Positions 1-8,748 of a stretch of 64,000 bases of DNA are shown here, one piece after another. The number at the start of each line of letters is the position of its first letter. Position 1 is the stretch's first letter. The position numbers and the translations under genes are program-made. The notes under the pieces are model-generated. The model was not told where the DNA came from and made no database searches. It worked only from the letters and a program-made list of their open reading frames with translations. The stretch is from Candidatus Riflebacteria bacterium HGW-Riflebacteria-2 (lineage in GTDB: Bacteria > Muiribacteriota > Ozemobacteria > Ozemobacterales > Ozemobacteraceae), in contig PGYA01000005.1 of NCBI GenBank assembly GCA_002839435.1, positions 44,528-108,527 of the forward strand, written 5' to 3'.

Positions 1-959
1 ATGGCCGTATACAGGGTTGAATCCGGGTAATACTGCGGATAATAGAGAAGCAATGACAGCTTGCCGGCAATTGAGATGAGAATGAGATTGAGAGAGTAAA
101 ACATGTAGCTGGTTACATGCCCGAGACGCAGGTGGGCCAGTTCGTGTGCGACAACGCCTTCTATCTGTTGTGGCGAGAACATGCCAAGCAGATAACGCGT
201 GATGTAGACATAGCGATAACGCGGCAACAGGCCTGCAACGGCAGCGTTTGGCACCGGTTCGTTAAATGTGTTCCAGATTTTGACTCCGGCTACTTTTGAT
301 TCGGCCTTCTCAGACAGGCGTTTAAGCATGTTTTCGAGTTCAGGGTCATCGTTATCTTCCGCTTTCCAGGCCCAGTTGAACAGCTTTGGCGCCATCAGAT
401 AAAGAATAATGAAAAAAAGCGGCGCGGCTGCCATCAGCTTGATTTCTGTCAAAGGCTTAACGCCGCCGCTGCTGATGTCTTCTATCAGCATCCACAGCAT
501 TATTGGTGGAAAAAAGAGAATGGGCACGGTCATGCGGGCTCTGAAAAAGTCGGCGGCGGTCTGCTTTAAGTCGAGAATAGGCTTGAACAGACGATAAAAC
601 TCGAAAAAAACCGGCTTCGCCAGCGCGATATAAAGTGCCAGCGAAAGCATCATTGGCAGTGTCTGTGGCAGGTTGCTGGCCAGTGCCGGCAGGCTAAGAC
701 CGGCCGGGTCAGCCGCAGCCTGCAACAGCAGTATCCAGCCGACCAGTGACCATTGAAAAATTTCCTGTGTCTTCAAGAACGAGGGTATTCGGCCGGCAGC
801 GACTTCAGCGTCGATGTGATCTGGTAACCAGTGCACCAGAATGAGCAGTGTCAGGTAGCCCCAGATCACCATAAAGCTTACCGGCGCCATGCTCAGGCTG
901 CCGGCAAAGGTTACGGTACCGTAGGCAAGCACCAGCAGGTGCAGAAACATTGAGATCAT
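1..959 (-). CDS. M48-family membrane zinc metalloprotease, C-terminus beyond window
   Basis: This gene was read directly from the minus strand; the ORF track omits it because it runs off the left edge. About 319 codons are visible. The N-terminal 220 residues hold several hydrophobic membrane segments. An HELAHLRLGH segment follows near residue 272, the HExxH zinc site of M48 (HtpX/Ste24-like) proteases, and the next stretch is again hydrophobic. M48 enzymes cleave membrane or misfolded envelope proteins. The ATG at 959 is preceded by GAGG at good spacing and lies 34 bases after the upstream stop, so it is probably the last known member of the long MoxR/BatA operon. The distal zinc-ligand Glu is not visible because the end is missing. 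The family call is firm; the substrate is unknown. Confidence 0.85.
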   Translation of the reverse strand, partial: MISMFLHLLVLAYGTVTFAGSLSMAPVSFMVIWGYLTLLILVHWLPDHIDAEVAAGRIPSFLKTQEIFQWSLVGWILLLQAAADPAGLSLPALASNLPQTLPMMLSLALYIALAKPVFFEFYRLFKPILDLKQTAADFFRARMTVPILFFPPIMLWMLIEDISSGGVKPLTEIKLMAAAPLFFIILYLMAPKLFNWAWKAEDNDDPELENMLKRLSEKAESKVAGVKIWNTFNEPVPNAAVAGLLPRYRYVYITRYLLGMFSPQQIEGVVAHELAHLRLGHVTSYMFYSLNLILISIAGKLSLLLYYPQYYPDSTLYTA

Positions 960-993
960 TGCTGCCTCAGTTCTTTGATATGGCTGAAAATCG

Positions 994-2250
994 TCAGGTC
1001 TTGCGTTCTTTCTTTTTGGCAGCCGGGAAAAGGATATTGTTGAGAATCAGACGATACCCCGGACTGTTTTTGTGCAATTCAAGACGGGTCGGGCCTTCGC
1101 CGACTATGTGACTGACATCGGCCGGGTCATGCCCACCGTAGAAGCTGAAAAAGCCTTTGCCGAGGTCGCCGCGCAGGTATTTAACCGAAACGCCGTCGTT
1201 GTTTTCACCCATGATTACAATGTATGGCTTGATCAGTGACTTGCGAAAAGCTGTGGTCTGGCCGAAAAATCCATCGACGACGTTGCGATGGTTCTGGGTA
1301 AGCATGGTTGGAATCGGGTCGACCTTGGCGGCAAACTCGAACAGCTTGAAAGAACCCGTTTCTCCGGTGTAATTGTTCGAAACGTCTATGTCAGAGAATT
1401 CGTAGATCATCGGGTCGGTGATCAATTTGAAATCAGTGAAAGCGAGAGATTGCGAGTAGTCGAGTTTGCTCTGGGCAAGCGGGTCTGGGTCATCACCGTC
1501 AAGTTCTTTCGCGACAATGTCGATACCGTTGGCGGCAAGCGCTATATCAAGACTGTCAGCGGCAGAGCACATGGCAAAGAGAAAGCCGCCGTCGAGCACA
1601 AATTTTTTGATGCCGCGCGCTACCGCGAGTTTAAGCTCGCTGACCTTTTTGTAGCCATATTTTTGCGCCTCGAGCTGGGCGCGGGTAACCTGTTTGCGAT
1701 ACCAGTCGACAAAGCGGAACGACCCATAGAACTTGCCGAACTGCCCGGTAAAGTCTTCGTGGTGCAGGTGAATCCAGTCATATTTGGCTATATCACCATT
1801 GATAACCTCTTTGTCATAAAACTTGTCGAATGGTATCTCGGAATAGGTCAGTACGAGGGTTACCGCGTCGTCCCAGGGTTCTGAGTAGTCTGGCGAGTAG
1901 ACTGCTACTTTGGGAGCTTTCTCCAGCAGAACTCTTTCCATGTTTTCTTCTTCAATCAGTGCGTAAATACTGTTTACTTCGCCACTGCCGACAGGTTGCA
2001 CGCTGACGCCAGCAGTGCGTGCCCGCTGTCGGATTTCTTCGAGGTCTTCGGCCAGAAATGCACCGCCGCGGTAATTCAAAAGCCACTCAACGTCGGTGCC
2101 GGTTTTTTCGAGTATCCAGTAGGTTACGCCGTAGGCGCGCAGATGGTCATTCTGTTCGTCATCCATCGGGATCAGCAGTTTCTGTGCCGAAGCTGGCAGG
2201 CAGATGAGGCAGATTACAATCAACAACCAGATATATCCGTAATTTCTCAT
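994..2250 (-). CDS. Secreted protein of the family often labelled 'asparagine synthetase B' in Bacteroidetes
   Basis: A 418-residue protein with a clear signal peptide (WLLIVICLICLPASAQ). It contains KLLIPMDDEQ, WLLNYRGGAF, YDWIHLHHEDFTGQ and a C-terminal GYRLILNNILFPAAKKK. From memory, these match a conserved exported family of about 420 residues that Bacteroidetes and Ignavibacteria annotations call asparagine synthetase B. The sequence has no N-terminal glutaminase Cys and no PP-loop (SGGxDS), so that enzymatic name is not supported. Segments such as KFVLDGGFLFAMCSAADS recall a class I glutamine-amidotransferase-like fold, which is inference. It overlaps the upstream TPR gene by four bases and belongs to the MoxR/BatA operon. 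Its biochemical role is unknown. Confidence 0.75.
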   Translation of the reverse strand: MRNYGYIWLLIVICLICLPASAQKLLIPMDDEQNDHLRAYGVTYWILEKTGTDVEWLLNYRGGAFLAEDLEEIRQRARTAGVSVQPVGSGEVNSIYALIEEENMERVLLEKAPKVAVYSPDYSEPWDDAVTLVLTYSEIPFDKFYDKEVINGDIAKYDWIHLHHEDFTGQFGKFYGSFRFVDWYRKQVTRAQLEAQKYGYKKVSELKLAVARGIKKFVLDGGFLFAMCSAADSLDIALAANGIDIVAKELDGDDPDPLAQSKLDYSQSLAFTDFKLITDPMIYEFSDIDVSNNYTGETGSFKLFEFAAKVDPIPTMLTQNHRNVVDGFFGQTTAFRKSLIKPYIVIMGENNDGVSVKYLRGDLGKGFFSFYGGHDPADVSHIVGEGPTRLELHKNSPGYRLILNNILFPAAKKKERKT

Positions 2251-4625
2251 CTGTTTTTCTCCTGTTCAGCTTTATAGAAAAGAATCTTTTTGAATCTGCC
2301 GCTACGCAGATCCGATGGGAATTTGTCGATGAAGGTTTGTAGATGCTCGCGAATCTCTTCCTGAGAGGCAGATTTGCGTTTCATCAACTGCCACTTCAAT
2401 TCCCACAGGTCAGCGGTTTTGTGACTTTCGGGTTTTTCCCTGGCGTATTTGTCTATTTCAGCAATCAACGAAGTTGGCTCGCTGTCATGCTCCTGCAGTT
2501 GTATTATTTCGGCGCGCATCTCGTCGATAACTGCTGATGCCGAAGCATTAGCCGCGATCGCTTTTTGCAGCTCATCGCGGGCCGCCTCAGTCTGACCTGT
2601 CATGGCAAGACGTTCAGCTTTGAGGGCACTGTTCAGCAGCCCAAAATCACCGGTTGATCGGCGGGTAATAAAGTTAGCCATTTCGAGAGCGTCGTTAACC
2701 CACTCAGACTCGGAAAACTCGTCAATGATGATTTTTAATTCCTGCAGCGCGTTCTGATGATCGCCTTTGTGCGCATGCAGTCGCGCCCGTTCAAGATGGA
2801 TGAGTGCCTGAAAGTCAGATTCTGAAATCGGGTCACCCGAGAAAATATCCTGGTTGGCACGTTTTATAATTTCTTCATTCTGCTTGAGCAGTTCAAGCGC
2901 GGTCGTGTAATTTTCTTCGAAAATCATGATTCTGGCTTTGATAATAGCGGCCTGTACTGCCAGATCAGGCACTGCCCGCATCAGATCAGTCTGTAAAATT
3001 TTATCAAGAAATTCATGCGCGGCCCGTTTATCGTTTAATTCATACAGGGCATATTCAGCCAGTTTTATCAGCAGACGAGACTTGAGGTTCGCATCAGCTA
3101 CGCTTTTCCGTTCTGCTACTTCTTTTGCCGCGGTGTAGGCTTCTGCGCGCCAGACATGATCGTTGGGGCCCATCTCGAGCAGCAACATGGCAAGGCGCAG
3201 TGCCAGACCAGTATCTGTTCGCGATTGCATAACCATGCGGGTGATGACAAAATGAAATTCGCCCGGCAGCAACAGTGCTTCCTGATTCAGGCGTTCGTAA
3301 AACACAGCATCGAGATTGCCAGCCGATCCGCGCACTATTTCGCTTACTTCCTGCAGATCTTGCGTGTTTGCCCGGCGAAAATACAGTTCGAGTAGAGCCT
3401 GTAGAATCGCGAGATTGTAACTGCTCTGCTGACGCATCCTTTTCAGGCCATCCTCAAGATTAAAGCCCTTTTCATGCGCATTATAAAGCTTTTCGAAGAC
3501 TTCATGACGGTAAAAGCCTTCGCCAAGAACTTTGAGATATTCTTCCAGCGCTTCGTCACTACGGCCAAGTGCATCGAGAACACTGGCATATTCTTCCGCA
3601 AACATCGTTGGTTGTTGCAGTGTTTTGCGGGCCTCGTTGAAGCCTTGCAGCGCTTCGTCATACAGCTGGTGTTCGATGAGAACTGTGGTGTAGTCCTGAT
3701 AGAATTCGCGGCGTTGCATGAAAGGATATTTGAGCGGGCTGCGCCAGGTTTCCATAGCGGCAGCCTTGTTTTTCTGCATGAACTGGCAGTGTCCGAGCCA
3801 GCGCAGTGTGTTCCAGTCGTCGGGGATGATCTTGAGAAGCAGTGTCAGACTGCTTTGCGCTTCGGCAAACTGGCCGAGCGAAATCTGCAGGTCGGCAAGT
3901 TTACGCAATAAAACCGGGTGTTCTTTTACTTCCGCAGTCTGCGCAAGCACTTCAACTGCTTTGTCCTTGCGTCCAAGCGCGAGATGGCAGTCTGACATGT
4001 AGTCGGCGTAAACCGTGCTGCGCCAGCGCGCGCGCCGACTCTCGATCACCTGCATGAGCTTTTCGATTTCGCCACTGCGCAGAGCCAGTTCCAGCAGGTC
4101 CTTGAAAGCTTCCGGCGCTGATTGTGTTTGTTCCATGATCGACTCTAGCAGCAGCCAGGCCTCGTCTTTGCGGCCTGATTGCAGGTAAAACCTGGCCAGT
4201 TGCCGGCTCAAAAACACATCCTGCGGGGCTTCGCGGCGCCACTCTTCAATCAGCTCGACACCCTGCCTGAAGCGCTGGGTTTCGTGAAGAATATCAAGTA
4301 TCTGCTGCTGGGCGTAGCGTACATTGTCGGGTGACTTGTCGTTGCGAATAATCTCTTTTAATATGTCGATCGCTTCGTCATATTGCCTGGTGTCACGCAG
4401 TATACTCGCGAGCTGGCGGCGGGCCAACATAACATGAATGTCTTCAGGGTATTTTTCGATTAGCTCACGAAACTGCTGGTCAGCAGCGCTAAGCCGGCGC
4501 ATGCGCAAAAGATTCATGGCATTCTGATAGAGCGCCGCGGCATCGGGATTGAAGCCGACTGCCTGCGCCAGCAGCAGCGTGCCCAGCATTACAGCTGCCA
4601 GGGTAATCAGCAGAATTTTTTTCAT
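2247..4625 (-). CDS. Exported tetratricopeptide-repeat protein
   Basis: A 792-residue protein with a signal peptide (MKKILLITLAAVMLGTLLLAQA). Helical 34-residue repeats fill most of its length, with recurring patterns such as AxxxYxxAIxxLKEI, LARFYLQSGRKDEAWxLLE and HKGDHQNALQELK. TPR arrays are protein-protein scaffolds, and this one should sit in the periplasm or on the inner membrane. It is adjacent to the DUF4175 gene (stop and start share one base at 4625) and overlaps the next gene by four bases, so translation is probably coupled. TPR proteins are usual members of Bat/MoxR operons (BatC and BatE carry TPRs). It is therefore probably the assembly scaffold for the VWA proteins encoded upstream. 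No catalytic motif is visible. Confidence 0.8.
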   Translation of the reverse strand: MKKILLITLAAVMLGTLLLAQAVGFNPDAAALYQNAMNLLRMRRLSAADQQFRELIEKYPEDIHVMLARRQLASILRDTRQYDEAIDILKEIIRNDKSPDNVRYAQQQILDILHETQRFRQGVELIEEWRREAPQDVFLSRQLARFYLQSGRKDEAWLLLESIMEQTQSAPEAFKDLLELALRSGEIEKLMQVIESRRARWRSTVYADYMSDCHLALGRKDKAVEVLAQTAEVKEHPVLLRKLADLQISLGQFAEAQSSLTLLLKIIPDDWNTLRWLGHCQFMQKNKAAAMETWRSPLKYPFMQRREFYQDYTTVLIEHQLYDEALQGFNEARKTLQQPTMFAEEYASVLDALGRSDEALEEYLKVLGEGFYRHEVFEKLYNAHEKGFNLEDGLKRMRQQSSYNLAILQALLELYFRRANTQDLQEVSEIVRGSAGNLDAVFYERLNQEALLLPGEFHFVITRMVMQSRTDTGLALRLAMLLLEMGPNDHVWRAEAYTAAKEVAERKSVADANLKSRLLIKLAEYALYELNDKRAAHEFLDKILQTDLMRAVPDLAVQAAIIKARIMIFEENYTTALELLKQNEEIIKRANQDIFSGDPISESDFQALIHLERARLHAHKGDHQNALQELKIIIDEFSESEWVNDALEMANFITRRSTGDFGLLNSALKAERLAMTGQTEAARDELQKAIAANASASAVIDEMRAEIIQLQEHDSEPTSLIAEIDKYAREKPESHKTADLWELKWQLMKRKSASQEEIREHLQTFIDKFPSDLRSGRFKKILFYKAEQEKNR

Positions 4626-7600
4626 CAGTTACCCCCGTATATGTTGAGCGATTTGAAGTAATCGTTCAGCATTGGCTTGTAGGCCTCGGGAAACTCTTCT
4701 TTGAGATCGCCGAGAAAATCTCTGCTCAGGTCGCGGGTGTCGCTGCCAATCTCGCCAAGAGGCTTGTCTGGTTGCTGTTGTTTGATCACCTCAGCCTGGC
4801 GAGCCTTGCGTTCTTCGCTTTCTTCATCGCGATCCTTGATCGCTTTCTGAGCGCGCAGCATACGGTCGTAAATCGACTTCTGTTTTTCGGCAACCTTGCG
4901 CCGCAGTTCGGGGTCGAGAATCTCTGTTTCGAGATCCTGCATGTCGTCAATAACGTCGTCGAGCCGACCGAGCGAGTTCATCTGCTGCCGACTTTCGCGC
5001 ATAAGCTGTTCGAGAGCTTCTCTGACCTTGCGCTGTTCCATTGCCATGCGCTGCAGTTCTTCAAGGCTCTGCTGGTTCTGTGGCGACATCTGCCGCTGCA
5101 TCTGTTGGTATAGGCTGAGCTGGCGTCTGGTCAGATCTTTGAACTGCTGCAGCGCATCCATCGGGTTCGACGATCCCGATGAGCCTGACTGATCTTGAGC
5201 TTTCATCAATTCTATCGCGAGCTGGTTGAAGCGCCTGATTATTTCGAGCTGATCCTGGCGCGACGGGCTGAGGGCGCGGTCTTCAAGATTTTTTACAATG
5301 GCCGAAAACAGGGGTTGGGTGCCATTGATTGGTTCAATAGCAGCAGGGTCAACGGCAAAGCTGCTTCGCACATACTGTTCGAGGTCGTTGCCAAGTTCGC
5401 TGCCCTGCTGCTTGACCAGCACCTGCAGCAGCGAAACCTGATCGATCAGGCCTTCAATTTCAGGGCGCTGTCCACGCATAAACTGTTCGGGCAGTTCTTC
5501 TATTTCACGGTAGAGCATCTCCTGGTCGTGTGATACCCGCAGTGCGCGCCTGATAAAGGCCGACAGATCTATCTGCGGCGGTGCGCCGCCAGAGCACTGC
5601 TGGCAGATCTGCTGGGAATCCTTTTTCAGAGATTCCAGGAATTTCAGCATATTCTGCTGGTTCTGCTGCGCCGAATCGAGATCTTTTTTCTGCATGTCTT
5701 TTTTGATATCTTCGCTGCGCTGCTGGTAGTTCTCTTTCTGCATGCGGTCGCGAATGTTCTTGACGTCTTCAAGCAGCGGATTCTGTTGAAAATCGTCCTG
5801 TTTACGGTTTTTGGTAATCTCTTCTGACTGTTTCTGCAGCTGTTCGAGCTCCTGACCTATCTTTTCCTGCTGATCGGCAAGATCGTTGAGCTGCGATTCT
5901 TCTTCGGCGGTGAGGCCTTCTTTTTCCATTTTTTCTTTCAAGGCGGCAGTCTCAGAAGCGATCTGTTCCTGGCGGCGAAGCAGGTCTTCAATGGCAAGCG
6001 CCAGTGAATTGACCTTCTGTTGTTCGCGAACCTGCGTCAGCAGATCGATGGTGCGGTCAAGGTTTTTCAGGTATTCTTCCATCTTGAAGGCTTCTTCGTA
6101 TTTTTCGATATCTTTTGGATCGATTTTAAGGTCTTTGAGCGATTCTCTGAGTTGCTCCATCATGCGTTTGGTTTCGTCGTCGAGAACTTCGTTGAGCAGT
6201 TCGCTGACTTTCTGCATGCGCTCGAGTGCTTCTGGTGAGCTCAACGGATTGTTTTCCATGTTTTCCTGAAGCTTCTTGAAGGCCTCGAGTATTTCCTGGG
6301 CTTCCTGCTGACTTTTTTCACCTTGCTGAATCGCCTTTTCGACAGCCTGGGAAGCCTCAAAATCGAGTTTCTCTTCGTGCTTAATCTGTTCGTAGGCTTT
6401 CATCAGAGCTTCGCGGCGCATCTTCTGGTTTTCCATATACTCTTCGAGTTTCTGGTTAACTTCGCCCTGTGACATTTCTTCGCCGCGATACATGTCGTAC
6501 ATCGAGGGCATGTTGATAAAATAGGTCGCGGTTGTTGCCACATTGGGTTGTGGCTGGCAGGCATCTTCGGCCTGCACAAAGTAGCTGATTTTTGTGCCGG
6601 GCTGCAGGGCCAGCGTGTCGAGCATCCACGGAAACTCAACCTCGTATTCAGGCACCGGTTTGAAATTTGGTTTCAGGTTCTGCGGAATCAACGCGTTGCG
6701 GTCGCCGACTTTGAAGTAGAGAATTGTCGCTTTGACGCCGTAGTCATCGCGCGCTACCACCTTTATATCAAGGCGGCGGCTGGTCGGGAAAGGCACATCT
6801 TGAGCTGGTTTTAGCATTTCGATAGTCGGCGGGCCATCGTGTGCGGCGGTGATAGTATAAGATACCGGTTTTTCGTTGCGCAGACCCATTTCGTTTTCAA
6901 GATAGGCGGCAAAGCTTGTCGTTGTTGCTACTTCAAGTTCGTAAGCGAAGCGGTTGCGATTGACGATTTCGCAGGTTTGAGTAGCACCTGGAGACAGAAT
7001 AACCCCGGCAGAAGCGAGATTCTGGTCAGCTGTTATTTCTATTTTAACGCGGCTGCCGGCCAGCACAGTTGTATCGCCGTTGTTTTCCGGCAGTTTTGTC
7101 GGTTCCGTAGCTATATAGGCCGGTTGAAAAAGAGTCAGCTGCATGCTTTTTACCTGCGGCCGCGGCATGACTTTGATCGAGTAACGCAGGGTGCTGAACT
7201 TTTCGCAGGTGACGCGGTAGTCGATTGATTCCTGCAGGCTGTTTAGCGTGTAGACAAAGCGGCTTTCGCTGGCAGTCGCGTCAGGATACATTTCCACCCG
7301 GCTGCCTTCGAGCTTATCGGGGTCGAAAAGCTCGAGAATTATCGGTTCGCTGGTCTGGCGCGAAGGCTGCGCCGAAATTTCGAGGCTTTCGCCCATGGCT
7401 ACCAGCGCGTGTTCAGGCCTGACAATTATTTCGAGAGTTGACCATGGTGCGATGGGTCGCAGCGGAAACAGCAGGCGCCCTGCGCCGGTAAGCACTTCGA
7501 CCGGTGACAGGAAATACCAGACTGCTGTCAACATCATGAAAAACAGCATGGTAAAAGCCGAGCGCCGGCGTGAGAACGCCTTGAGCGAGTGCCTTACGTC

Positions 7601-8053
7601 TTCATGCTGCAGTTGCTCGGCCGCATGCGCGATAGTGATGCGCCGCATGGTTTCTGAGGTTCGGCTGTCAGCGGCCGGCCGCGTTGCGTCGCAGAATTCG
7701 ATGGCGCTTGACAGGCCTGATTTGAATTTTCCCGTCGTCTCTTCGATTTCGACTGCGAGACCGGTGTCGGGCGGCGGATGCAGTATCGCTTTGCCGGCAT
7801 GCAACAGCCACCACAGCAGTAGCCAGTATAGTGCCAGCGCGAGCAGCCAGCGCACTGCTTCCGACTGCAGGGGCGTGCGTTCAGCCAGCATGAAGACTAA
7901 CAACAACATGAAGAAAGAAACCAGTGCCCAGAATGCGCACGACATGACCACTCGCAGTTGTCGCCCATATCTGTATGAGTTGAGCGTCTGCTTGAGCTGA
8001 TCGCGCCGTTGCTGATAGTTTTTGAGCAGCTGGTTCAGGTTTTCGTTGTGCAT
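4625..8053 (-). CDS. DUF4175-type large membrane-anchored coiled-coil protein
   Basis: A 1142-residue protein with two hydrophobic segments near residues 35-60 and 70-95 and a third near 165-185. A beta-rich, probably periplasmic region follows to about residue 520. The remaining roughly 600 residues are Gln/Glu/Lys-rich helix with heptad character (for example LDFEASQAVEKAIQQGEKSQ and ADQQEKIGQELEQLQKQSEE). Length, architecture and operon position fit the DUF4175 family found beside DUF4159, BatA and MoxR genes in Bacteroidetes and other phyla. The function of that family is unknown. The long coiled coil suggests a spacer or a partner of the neighbouring VWA and TPR proteins. It is eight bases downstream of the DUF4159 gene in the same transcript. 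Confidence 0.75.
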   Translation of the reverse strand: MHNENLNQLLKNYQQRRDQLKQTLNSYRYGRQLRVVMSCAFWALVSFFMLLLVFMLAERTPLQSEAVRWLLALALYWLLLWWLLHAGKAILHPPPDTGLAVEIEETTGKFKSGLSSAIEFCDATRPAADSRTSETMRRITIAHAAEQLQHEDVRHSLKAFSRRRSAFTMLFFMMLTAVWYFLSPVEVLTGAGRLLFPLRPIAPWSTLEIIVRPEHALVAMGESLEISAQPSRQTSEPIILELFDPDKLEGSRVEMYPDATASESRFVYTLNSLQESIDYRVTCEKFSTLRYSIKVMPRPQVKSMQLTLFQPAYIATEPTKLPENNGDTTVLAGSRVKIEITADQNLASAGVILSPGATQTCEIVNRNRFAYELEVATTTSFAAYLENEMGLRNEKPVSYTITAAHDGPPTIEMLKPAQDVPFPTSRRLDIKVVARDDYGVKATILYFKVGDRNALIPQNLKPNFKPVPEYEVEFPWMLDTLALQPGTKISYFVQAEDACQPQPNVATTATYFINMPSMYDMYRGEEMSQGEVNQKLEEYMENQKMRREALMKAYEQIKHEEKLDFEASQAVEKAIQQGEKSQQEAQEILEAFKKLQENMENNPLSSPEALERMQKVSELLNEVLDDETKRMMEQLRESLKDLKIDPKDIEKYEEAFKMEEYLKNLDRTIDLLTQVREQQKVNSLALAIEDLLRRQEQIASETAALKEKMEKEGLTAEEESQLNDLADQQEKIGQELEQLQKQSEEITKNRKQDDFQQNPLLEDVKNIRDRMQKENYQQRSEDIKKDMQKKDLDSAQQNQQNMLKFLESLKKDSQQICQQCSGGAPPQIDLSAFIRRALRVSHDQEMLYREIEELPEQFMRGQRPEIEGLIDQVSLLQVLVKQQGSELGNDLEQYVRSSFAVDPAAIEPINGTQPLFSAIVKNLEDRALSPSRQDQLEIIRRFNQLAIELMKAQDQSGSSGSSNPMDALQQFKDLTRRQLSLYQQMQRQMSPQNQQSLEELQRMAMEQRKVREALEQLMRESRQQMNSLGRLDDVIDDMQDLETEILDPELRRKVAEKQKSIYDRMLRAQKAIKDRDEESEERKARQAEVIKQQQPDKPLGEIGSDTRDLSRDFLGDLKEEFPEAYKPMLNDYFKSLNIYGGN

Positions 8054-8060
8054 GCTTGCC

Positions 8061-8747
8061 TCACTGCATCATCACATAAGCGAGAATGTTGAGAGCCATC
8101 TGCATGGCTTTCTCGCGAATTTCAGGAGTATCGACCTGGTGAATGCCTGCATCTTCAAGGCCATCGCCGATGTCTGACTCGTAGGTGTAAAGGATCTTCA
8201 TGCGGCCTTTGTCAAGTATCGCGTAGGCTGCCGGCGGCTTGCCGTCGTGCTCGTGAATTTTCGGCAGGCCTTCGGGAAAATTGTAAACCATGTGGAAAAT
8301 TGCATGATCGGCCGGAAGCATTTCGAATTCACGGTCGGGGTAGAGGCGGCGCACCTCGCGCCTGATAAAGCGATCGATGCCGTAACTGTCGTTAACCCAG
8401 AGAAATCCGCCGTTATCGAGGTAATTGAGCAGGGTGTTGATTTCGAAGTCGCTGAAGCGCACCTGGCCGTGACCGGTCAGATAAAGCATCGGGTAGCGGA
8501 ACAGTTCGGGATCAGCAACTGAGACAGCGATGTTTTCTATCTGGGCAGGCAGCCGTAGGCGTTCAGAGGCTTGTTTGAGAAGGTTCGGCATTGAGGTCGG
8601 TCCGGTATACCAGTCGCCACCGCCGCCATATTTGACCCGCGGAATGGCAGTGCGGTCAAAGTCGGCGGCAAAAACCCCGGACAGGCTGGCCTGGCAGAGC
8701 ACTGTTGTCAGTATTATAGCGAATATTCTTTGTTTTATAGAGGTCAT
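8061..8747 (-). CDS. DUF4159 domain protein, exported
   Basis: A 228-residue protein with a signal peptide (IFAIILTTVLCQASLSGVFA). The body carries family hallmarks: VKYGGGGDWYTGPTSMPNLL near the mature N-terminus, PMLYLTGHGQVRFSD, LLNYLDNGGFLWVNDSYG and ILDKGRMKILYTYESDIGDG. The GHG and NGGFLW stretches suggest a class I glutamine-amidotransferase-like fold, the usual fold prediction for DUF4159, but no catalytic Cys is apparent. The gene lies one base after the upstream VWA gene and eight bases before the DUF4175 gene, the usual order in MoxR/BatA operons. It is probably a non-enzymatic ligand-binding or structural subunit; this is inference. Confidence 0.85.
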   Translation of the reverse strand: MTSIKQRIFAIILTTVLCQASLSGVFAADFDRTAIPRVKYGGGGDWYTGPTSMPNLLKQASERLRLPAQIENIAVSVADPELFRYPMLYLTGHGQVRFSDFEINTLLNYLDNGGFLWVNDSYGIDRFIRREVRRLYPDREFEMLPADHAIFHMVYNFPEGLPKIHEHDGKPPAAYAILDKGRMKILYTYESDIGDGLEDAGIHQVDTPEIREKAMQMALNILAYVMMQ

Positions 8748-8748
8748 G

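Noticed and set aside
1288-1884. 198-codon plus-strand ORF
   Set aside because: It is antisense to the exported AsnB-like gene, which has a signal peptide, conserved motifs and operon context; it looks like a codon-bias shadow.
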